A stretch of DNA of 64,000 nucleotides from Shewanella donghaensis (GTDB lineage: Bacteria > Pseudomonadota > Gammaproteobacteria > Enterobacterales > Shewanellaceae): assembly GCF_007567505.1 (NCBI RefSeq), contig NZ_CP041783.1, forward strand, positions 2,542,001 through 2,606,000, in the 5' to 3' direction. Below are positions 57,579 through 64,000 of this stretch, piece after piece (position 1 is the first letter of the stretch; every line of letters begins with the position of its first letter). The position numbers were made by a program, and so were the translations under genes. Under the pieces are notes generated by a model, which did no database searches, was not told the DNA's origin, and saw only the letters and a list, made by a program, of their open reading frames with translations.

Positions 57579-58118
57579 TTAGAATGTATAATCTAGGGTT
57601 AAATAGACTTGTTGACTGTTATCAATAGAAACACCATTTTTATTGTAATCTTGATCTAAATAACGATAGCCTAAGTCTGATGAAAAGTGCTCATTCCACT
57701 GATATTGTAAACCCACTTGACCACCCCAAACAAAATCAGCAGAGGCTTTCCCTGCCACTTTATTATCATTACCACCAGCACTAAACCCCATAAATACTTG
57801 CGTGTTTTTAGATACCGGAATTAAGTAATCATAAGACAATAACCAAGAATATTGCTCTTGCTTATACTCTTGATTGCCAATGGTAAACTCATCTTCCATA
57901 TAACTAAACGTTCCCGTAATACGGTTGTTTTCATTGAGCAACATACCCGCTCGAAGCTGCCAAGGCATGCCTTCGGTATCTTTGCTCACATCACCTTTAA
58001 GTGAATCCATTTGATATCCCGTACCGGTACCAATAAAGTACTCAACATCAGCGGCTTGGGCGTTTGTTACCATAAGAAAAGAACAGATTGATACCGCTAG
58101 CAACGTTTTAATTTTCAT
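57579..58118 (-). CDS. Small outer-membrane beta-barrel protein (OmpA-like/OmpW-like porin family)
   Basis: The 179-residue protein has a signal peptide (about 1-22, LLAVSICSFLMVTNAQAADV) and alternating amphipathic beta strands: YFIGTGTGYQM, WQLRAGMLLNENNRITGTFSYM, YSWLLSYDYLIPVSKNTQVFMGFSAGG, GGQVGLQYQWNEHFSSDLGYRYLD and QQVYLTLDYTF. The chain ends in Phe, the outer-membrane insertion signature. The size fits an eight-stranded barrel like the OmpA N-domain or OmpX; no peptidoglycan-binding domain follows. Function is unknown. It is transcribed alone, divergent from the efflux operon. Confidence 0.88.
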   Translation of the reverse strand: MKIKTLLAVSICSFLMVTNAQAADVEYFIGTGTGYQMDSLKGDVSKDTEGMPWQLRAGMLLNENNRITGTFSYMEDEFTIGNQEYKQEQYSWLLSYDYLIPVSKNTQVFMGFSAGGNDNKVAGKASADFVWGGQVGLQYQWNEHFSSDLGYRYLDQDYNKNGVSIDNSQQVYLTLDYTF

Positions 58119-58498
58119 TTAAATACCTTAATAGATGTCACTCAAAAGAGAATTCAATCACCTTGCTGAATTCAGATACCGCCACTTTACCCAAGAATGA
58201 AAAACTTGATAAGAGTATGAAACGAAGAATCTTAGTCTCAAAAAAAGAGACAATTACATTAGTAAAGCTGACGTTATCAGTGTGAAAGTAACGCTTAATA
58301 GAAGAAAATTTAATTATAAACACCTAAAAATCAGCATTTAAATCAAATTCAAAATGTATCAAAACGTCACAGCTAAACATTTAAAACTTATACACCATAG
58401 AGATTGTCTCATTTTACGAGCAAGTGAAACTACTAATATGCCGCTACTTATATAAGGAATATCTACATAAAATAGCCTCAACAATTATGAGGTATACC
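58119..58498. other. Divergent promoter region between the barrel gene and the efflux operon
   Basis: About 380 nt separate the two start codons. A minus-strand frame of 61 codons (58138-58323) is open but has no ribosome site or family features and is not credited. I see no clear operator; TCAAAACGTCACAGC near 58357 is the nearest thing to a regulatory-looking element. Promoters for both directions must lie here. Confidence 0.5.
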
Positions 58499-59605
58499 AT
58501 GACAAACAATAAATTCACTAAACTGACTCAAATCGCCCTACTTGTTGCTGTAGCAAGTGGCTGTAGTAATGAAGCAAAGGTTGAGATTAAACCGACACAA
58601 CCTGTTGCTGTTATCACTTTAGGCGAAAGTTATTTTAACCACGACTTACGCTTCTCTGGTGTTTTAGAAGCCCAAGAAAAAGCCCGACTTGCATTTCGTG
58701 TTGCAGGTACCCTCATAGAAATCAACGTTGCTCAGGGCGAACATGTTGAGAAAGGACAAATTATCGCAAGGCTTGACCCACATGACTATCAAGTCAGAGT
58801 AGCCGAATTAGAAGGTCGTTTAACTGAAGCGAATGCCAGCTATGACCAAGCTAAAAATGAATTCAACCGAACCCAAATTGCCATTAATGGTAATGCAATG
58901 TCAGATATTAGCTTAGATCGCGCTAAAACAGGCGTGACTCGAGCCAAAGCCGCGGTCACTGTTGTTGAGCAGAATCTAGAACAAGCAAAAGACGCATTAG
59001 CCTATACCGAGCTAGCCGCGCCGTTTAGCGGCATTGTCGGCCAACGTTCTTTTGATAATTTTGAACAAGTCTCTCCAGGTTTCTCGTTTGTGACTTTACA
59101 TCAACCAGAAAAACTACAGGCCATTGTCGATATCCCAGAAACCATGCTTCCTGCTTTTTCTCAAGGTCAAACAGCCCAAGTATTTGCCAGCAATGCTAAC
59201 AGTACATTGAAGAATGCGGCAATCAAGGGAACTGTGACAGAAATTGCAACAATTCCAGATAGAATAAAGCGCACTTTCTCAGCGACGATTGCCCTTGATG
59301 AAAAACAAACAAACTTATACCCAGGTAAAGTGGTAAATGTACGTATTGTCGATCAAACCATCGACCCAAACAGCATCTGTTTACCTGCGAGTGCTTTAGT
59401 TAGCAGTCAAAATATTCCACAAATCACCAAGCTTATCGATAAAACAGCTAAACGCGTTGATATAGAAGTGGTTAAGCAAGGTCGAAATCATATTTGTGTC
59501 ATCGGTGATATCGCTAAAAATGATGTCATTGTGGTCGCTGGCGGCGCATTCATCTATGACGGCAAGGTCGTTGAAAGAATCCTTCCAATGGGAGACGCAC
59601 TATGA
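58499..59605 (+). CDS. RND efflux membrane fusion protein
   Basis: The periplasmic adaptor links the RND pump to the outer-membrane channel. From the ATG at 58499, with GAGG upstream, it has 368 residues and a lipobox (LLVAVASGCS, Cys about residue 21), so it is probably lipid-anchored. Lipoyl/barrel-sandwich halves appear as LAFRVAGTLIEINVAQGEHVEKGQIIARLDPHDY and YTELAAPFSGIVGQRSFDNFEQVSPG, flanking a coiled-coil hairpin (about 100-160). The 3' end overlaps the pump gene by 4 nt. Substrates cannot be predicted. The frame is open to 58424 without support. Confidence 0.94.
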   Translation: MTNNKFTKLTQIALLVAVASGCSNEAKVEIKPTQPVAVITLGESYFNHDLRFSGVLEAQEKARLAFRVAGTLIEINVAQGEHVEKGQIIARLDPHDYQVRVAELEGRLTEANASYDQAKNEFNRTQIAINGNAMSDISLDRAKTGVTRAKAAVTVVEQNLEQAKDALAYTELAAPFSGIVGQRSFDNFEQVSPGFSFVTLHQPEKLQAIVDIPETMLPAFSQGQTAQVFASNANSTLKNAAIKGTVTEIATIPDRIKRTFSATIALDEKQTNLYPGKVVNVRIVDQTIDPNSICLPASALVSSQNIPQITKLIDKTAKRVDIEVVKQGRNHICVIGDIAKNDVIVVAGGAFIYDGKVVERILPMGDAL

Positions 59606-62600
59606 ATTTTGCAGAATTTGCCATAAAACAGCGCGTATTTGTGTGCTTTTTTACGGTGCTTTGCGTTATCGCAGGGATTTATTCTTACTTTGACTTAGGT
59701 AAATTAGAAGATCCTTCTTTTACCATTAAGACTGCTGTTGTCGTCACGATGTACCCTGGCGCGTCAGCTGCTGAAGTCGAGAATTTAGTCACTGATAAAA
59801 TTGAAACTAAGCTGCAAGAAATGAGCTCGTTGAAAACGTTACGCTCATTATCTCGTCCGGGTGTATCGATGATTTTTGTCGATCTTAATGAAACTGTGGT
59901 TTCAGATAAGCTTCCACAAGAGTGGGATTTACTCAGACGTAAAGTCAATGATGTGAAGCTAATGCTGCCTTTAGAAGCACAGATTAACATCGTTCAAGAC
60001 GAATTCTCTGAAGTCTATGGAATGCTATTTGCTATCAATAGTGAAGATGCTTCAGTGCAGCAACTTAAAGATTATTCAAAAGAGTTGCAGCGCCGCCTAA
60101 AAGAAGTTGAAGGCATTAAAAAGATTGAATTACATGGCGTACGAGACCGTGTCGTCAACGTTGATATCAGTGATGAACGCATTGCTGAATCAGGCTTATC
60201 TGCTGTTCAAGTCTATAACCAATTAGCCAGCCAGAACTTACCGATTGATGCGGGTAGTTTTGACATGGGTATTGAACAAATTCGCGTTGCGCAAACTGGC
60301 AGTTTTACTAATATTGAAGACTTAAAAAATCTCACTATCAAGTCAGGCATAGGCTCACTGTCAAGTGGACTCATTCGCTTAGGTGATGTTGCAGATATTT
60401 ATTACGATTATAAAACGCCTTCACTAACAGAAAGCCGTTTTAACGGTATACCCGCTATTACCTTAGCTGTAAGCCCAGTTAATGGTATTAACGTGGTTTC
60501 TTTGGGCGATACGCTTAAAGAAGTCATCGCTCAGTACCAATCAGAATTACCGCTCGGTGTGGATATTAGCACCATTGCCTTTCAGCCTGATGAAGTCCAT
60601 AAATCCATTACTGGCTTTATTAGCAACCTACTAGAAAGTATTGCCATCGTGGTCATTATTTTAATGATTTTCATGGGCTGGCGCAGTGCATCGATTGTCG
60701 GTGCAAGCTTATTAATGACGATTTTATTTACCCTAATCTACATGAACCTGGTTGGCGTAGACTTACAACGGGTATCTGTCGGTTCATTCATTCTTGCTTT
60801 AGGTATGCTTGTGGATAACGCCATTGTTATCACCGACATGTTTACCAGTAAATTGAAAGCGGGCAAAGAACGCTTTATAGCCGCTAAAGAATGTATTAAT
60901 GAAACGTCAATGCCACTATTAGCAGCAACTATTATTGCGATTATGGGTGCGACTCCGGTGGTTTTCTCCACCACTGACGCTGCAGAGTTTGCGTTGTCAG
61001 TAGTACAAATTCTTGCTAGTTCATTATTGCTGTCATGGGTTGTTGCCATGACGATTACACCATTGATGTGCTGGGCTTTCATTAAAGCACCTGCTGAAAA
61101 TGAAGAGAAAAAAGAATCGACTGCAGCTAAAAAGTTTAAAGCGGCTATCACCTGGACCGTTGCTAATCCTAAGTACACTATTGCGATTATCATTCCAGCC
61201 TTAATCATCACGTTAGTGGCTACACCAATGGTTAAAGTGAACTTTATTCCGACATCGGATCGCGCCATGGTCTTTGTCGATTATTGGCTTCCAAACGGCA
61301 GTCGTATTCAAGATGTTTCTGAAGATATGAAACAGATTGAGCAGTGGTTATTAGCCCGTCCTGAAGTTGATAGTATTTCTACTTCAATCGGTGCGAGTGC
61401 GCCGCGATTTTCAGTGACTGTTGAGCCTGAACCACTTGATGGCAGTTACGGTCAAATACTAATTAATACCCATTCATTTGAAGATATTGAAACCTTAGTA
61501 GAAGAAGGTGACCTGTGGTTATCAGAAACTTTCCCGCAGGCTCAGCCACGTTTTCGTGACTTAAAACTGGCGACCTCAGATAAATTTAGTATCGAAGCGC
61601 GTTTCTCAGGTAACGATCCTTTAGTACTTAAGCAGTTATCTGATCAAGCACAAGTTATTCTCGACCAACATCCACATACCCGTTATGTCCGTGATGACTG
61701 GCGTCAAGAAAGTAAGGTCATTCACCCTATCATCAACCAAGAGCAAGCGCGCCTTGCAGGAATCAACCGCACAGATATCGCGATAGCAATTAAGCGTGCC
61801 AGTGACGGACTTCCAATTGGCCAGATACGAGAATATGACACGTTAGTCCCTATTATGTTGAAGTCATCAAATGCGAGCTTAGATGATTTGGGCGACATTC
61901 CAGTGAGATCACTTTTAGGTCTTCACAGTGTGCCTCTATCTCATGTTGTAGATGGTTTTGAAATGCGCGGCGAACAAAGCATGCTTTGGCGTCGGGATCG
62001 TGTACCGACTATTACCGTTCAAGCGGGTGTATTTGGTGACACTATCGGTAATGTTCGTAATGAAGTCGCAACACAAATAGAAGCCATTACACTGCCAGCC
62101 GGATACAAAATGGAATGGGGTGGAGAGTATGCAGATGAGCGTGAAGCGATTGATGACATAATGCTTCAAACACCAAAAGCCTTCTTAATTATGGTGATCA
62201 TCCTAGTACTGTTGTTTAACGCGTTCAAACAACCTGCGATCATTTTAATTACCTTGCCACTGGCCTTTATCGGTGTGTGCTGGAGCTTAATTCTATTTGA
62301 TAAGCCTTTTGGTTTCATGGCGTTAGTCGGTGCCATTGCCCTATCAGGCATGATCATTAAAAACGGTATTGTATTGCTCGATCAAATCGAACTTGAACGC
62401 AAAAATGGTGCCGCACTAGATGACGCCATCATTAACTCGACCTTAAACAGAACCATGGCAATCTCAATGGGCGCACTGACTACCGCTTTAGGTATGGTGC
62501 CATTATTGAAAGACCTATTATTCGACCAAATGGCTGCAACCATTATTGGTGGCCTAGCCGTGGCCACTGTGTTGTCACTATTCATTATGCCAGCCTTATA

Positions 62601-62655
62601 TAAATTGCTTTTCAAGCGCCAAGCACAACAGGAGTTAACTCATGAAAATGCGTAA
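59602..62655 (+). CDS. RND-family multidrug efflux transporter
   Basis: The 1017-residue pump has the RND layout: helix 1 (about 11-30, VFVCFFTVLCVIAGIYSYFDL), a large periplasmic loop, helices 2-6 (about 340-500), a second loop, and helices 8-12 (about 860-1005). YPGASAAEVENLVTDKIE and GMLVDNAIVI are family signatures. At the proton-relay site this protein has Asp405-Asn406, where AcrB has Asp-Asp, a variant common in one HAE subgroup. It overlaps the adaptor by 4 nt and the channel gene by 14 nt. The substrate is unknown; antibiotic or organic compound export is the family role. Confidence 0.95.
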   Translation: MNFAEFAIKQRVFVCFFTVLCVIAGIYSYFDLGKLEDPSFTIKTAVVVTMYPGASAAEVENLVTDKIETKLQEMSSLKTLRSLSRPGVSMIFVDLNETVVSDKLPQEWDLLRRKVNDVKLMLPLEAQINIVQDEFSEVYGMLFAINSEDASVQQLKDYSKELQRRLKEVEGIKKIELHGVRDRVVNVDISDERIAESGLSAVQVYNQLASQNLPIDAGSFDMGIEQIRVAQTGSFTNIEDLKNLTIKSGIGSLSSGLIRLGDVADIYYDYKTPSLTESRFNGIPAITLAVSPVNGINVVSLGDTLKEVIAQYQSELPLGVDISTIAFQPDEVHKSITGFISNLLESIAIVVIILMIFMGWRSASIVGASLLMTILFTLIYMNLVGVDLQRVSVGSFILALGMLVDNAIVITDMFTSKLKAGKERFIAAKECINETSMPLLAATIIAIMGATPVVFSTTDAAEFALSVVQILASSLLLSWVVAMTITPLMCWAFIKAPAENEEKKESTAAKKFKAAITWTVANPKYTIAIIIPALIITLVATPMVKVNFIPTSDRAMVFVDYWLPNGSRIQDVSEDMKQIEQWLLARPEVDSISTSIGASAPRFSVTVEPEPLDGSYGQILINTHSFEDIETLVEEGDLWLSETFPQAQPRFRDLKLATSDKFSIEARFSGNDPLVLKQLSDQAQVILDQHPHTRYVRDDWRQESKVIHPIINQEQARLAGINRTDIAIAIKRASDGLPIGQIREYDTLVPIMLKSSNASLDDLGDIPVRSLLGLHSVPLSHVVDGFEMRGEQSMLWRRDRVPTITVQAGVFGDTIGNVRNEVATQIEAITLPAGYKMEWGGEYADEREAIDDIMLQTPKAFLIMVIILVLLFNAFKQPAIILITLPLAFIGVCWSLILFDKPFGFMALVGAIALSGMIIKNGIVLLDQIELERKNGAALDDAIINSTLNRTMAISMGALTTALGMVPLLKDLLFDQMAATIIGGLAVATVLSLFIMPALYKLLFKRQAQQELTHENA

Positions 62656-64000
62656 TATCTCATTAGTCATCGCCTTATTACTTGGCGGATGCAGCATGAC
62701 ACCGGATTATCAAGCGCCTGAAACCGTGGGATTAGATCAAGTGTATTTGCACGCAGAAAATGCCGATAACGCAGTTATTGAAAATGATTTGTGGTGGCAG
62801 AGCTTTAACGACCCACAACTTGATAGCTTGATTGCTGAAGTTCAACAGCAAAATATTAGCATTCAAATTGCGGCGCAGCGAATTCAGTCGGCGCAATCAT
62901 ATAAAACCATGATTTCATCATTAAAAATTCCGACAGTGAGCCTCGGTGCTGGTGCAATAGACTATCGTTTATCTGAAAATGATTCACTTTCAGGCCCGCT
63001 TATTGGCGCTGAAATGATTGATAAAGATCAACAAGCACTGATGGTTGGCGCGAATGTTAGCTGGGAAATGGATTTATTTGGTCGACTTGATTCATTAAGT
63101 GATGCCGCCAGTATTCGCGTACAACAAGCAGAGATTTTATCTCAAGGGGTCAATACCCTCATTACTGCTGATGTAGTACAGAATTACTTGCAATACCGCG
63201 GCGCACAGGCACGTTTAGCCATTGCCAAGCGTAATATTGATGAACAACAACAAACCTTAGAGATGGTGCAAACCTTGGTGAATAGTGGCTTTGGTTCAGA
63301 GCTAGATTTAGCCAGTGCTCGTGCAGCACTCGCTAGCGTAACGGCAAGCCAAACATTGTTTGAAACCGCTGAAAAAGTACATTTATACCGTATATCAACA
63401 TTACTGGGTCAACATCCACGTGACATCATCAGTCGTTTTGAAGCTGCACCGCTGCCAACTGTGACAGGTCAAATTCCAACAGGGATGCCGTCAGACATAT
63501 TGAAGCGCCGCACTGATATTGCTTTAGCAGAGCGAGAAATGGCTGCTATTAATGCTGAACTTGGTGCCAGTATCGCTAATCAATATCCACAATTTTACCT
63601 CACTGCAAGTCCGGGTGTTGTAGCAGAAAGCGCCGATGACTTATTCAGTTCAAGCTCTTTAGGATGGGCTGCAGGTATTGGCGCAAAGTGGACCATATTT
63701 GATGGTGGCCGCAGCAGCGCAATGGTTGATATGCAGCAGTCGCGCTTCAAACAAGCCAGTCTTCGTTATGAACATGCTGTGAATGCAGCGTTCAATGAGG
63801 TCGAAACCACGTTAATGAGTTACGGCAACAGCTTACGTTTCTATCAGCAACTCAATATTGCAGCTGCTCAAACAGAAACTGCAGTAGAAAAAGCCAATAG
63901 CTTATATAAAGCCGGCTTGATTGATTACATCCAAGTGCTTGATGCACAAAGACAAGATAACACCATGCAAGATGCTGCTGTCGTTGCACAACTCAACATC
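62642..64000 (+). CDS. Outer-membrane efflux channel lipoprotein (partial, right edge)
   Basis: The first 453 codons are inside the window, and the stop lies beyond position 64000. The protein starts at an ATG overlapping the end of the pump gene and has a lipobox (LLLGGCSM, Cys residue 17), so it is an OprM/NodT-type lipoprotein. The family pattern is clear: LWWQSFNDPQLDSLIAEVQQQN, VSWEMDLFGRLDSLSDAASI, TLITADVVQNYLQYRG, TLVNSGFGSELDLASARAAL, PSDILKRRTDIALAEREMAA and WTIFDGGRS. These mark the two repeats of the TolC-like channel. It completes the tripartite pump; a NodT family member is near its end here (normally about 460-480 residues). Confidence 0.93.
   Translation, partial: MKMRNISLVIALLLGGCSMTPDYQAPETVGLDQVYLHAENADNAVIENDLWWQSFNDPQLDSLIAEVQQQNISIQIAAQRIQSAQSYKTMISSLKIPTVSLGAGAIDYRLSENDSLSGPLIGAEMIDKDQQALMVGANVSWEMDLFGRLDSLSDAASIRVQQAEILSQGVNTLITADVVQNYLQYRGAQARLAIAKRNIDEQQQTLEMVQTLVNSGFGSELDLASARAALASVTASQTLFETAEKVHLYRISTLLGQHPRDIISRFEAAPLPTVTGQIPTGMPSDILKRRTDIALAEREMAAINAELGASIANQYPQFYLTASPGVVAESADDLFSSSSLGWAAGIGAKWTIFDGGRSSAMVDMQQSRFKQASLRYEHAVNAAFNEVETTLMSYGNSLRFYQQLNIAAAQTETAVEKANSLYKAGLIDYIQVLDAQRQDNTMQDAAVVAQLNI

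Noticed and set aside
58138..58323. A 61-codon minus-strand gene upstream of the barrel gene
   Set aside because: No ribosome site, no recognisable composition and no neighbour logic; treated as intergenic.
60738..61268. A 176-codon minus-strand gene inside the RND pump
   Set aside because: It is antisense to conserved transmembrane coding sequence of the pump, without a ribosome site or family features; a shadow frame.

Overview
The window reads as a contiguous chromosomal segment of a Shewanella-type gammaproteobacterium. The evidence is a MotX sodium-motor protein next to rnr and purA, the order rlmB-rnr-motX-purA-rpsI-rplM-zapE-degQ-degS, and two large octaheme c-type cytochromes. One of these carries the CX15CH heme motif of the MccA/SirA sulfite reductases. 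No tRNA, rRNA, CRISPR array, integrase or complete insertion sequence was seen. This assignment rests on gene content and order recalled from the genus; no search was run.

Layout. 1-11 kb (mostly minus strand): RNA processing and translation genes, adenylosuccinate synthetase, ZapE, and the plus-strand periplasmic proteases DegQ and DegS, with a sigma-E-like promoter ahead of degQ. 11.4-15.4 kb: an octaheme lipoprotein with an N-terminal Ig/cadherin-like domain, transcribed after a membrane histidine kinase and a response regulator with an unusual output domain. 15.5-20.3 kb: murA, ibaG and the Mla phospholipid transport operon, divergent from yrbG-kdsD-kdsC-lptCAB-rpoN-hpf-ptsN-rapZ-npr-mgtE (20.5-30.2 kb). 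30.3-32.7 kb is a gene-poor accessory stretch with an orphan IS3 OrfA-like protein, a possible 30-residue peptide and a Tyr/Arg-rich secreted protein. 32.7-35.0 kb: ubiD and fre.

36.5-49.7 kb is the most notable region, a complete dissimilatory sulfite reduction module. On the minus strand: SirA, a rhodanese-like protein, an FKBP-type prolyl isomerase with a Met-rich tail, a CcmI/NrfG-like TPR protein, the SirC/SirD quinol dehydrogenase, and a NosL/NosD/NosF/NosY set without NosZ. Divergently on the plus strand: a CcmF heme lyase, a CcmH/NrfF-like protein whose LRCxxC motif has lost its second cysteine, and a CcmG/TlpA-like thioredoxin. My reading is that the module carries its own maturation line for the CX15CH heme and its own copper supply for the heme-copper active site. 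A CadC-like membrane regulator (35.1-36.4 kb) follows the minus-strand operon.

49.9-64 kb: a MazG-like protein, a six-helix membrane protein of unknown function, an esterase-like protein, UbiA, UvrD, a RidA protein divergent from a LysR regulator, a small outer-membrane barrel, and a tripartite RND efflux operon whose outer-membrane channel gene runs off the right edge.
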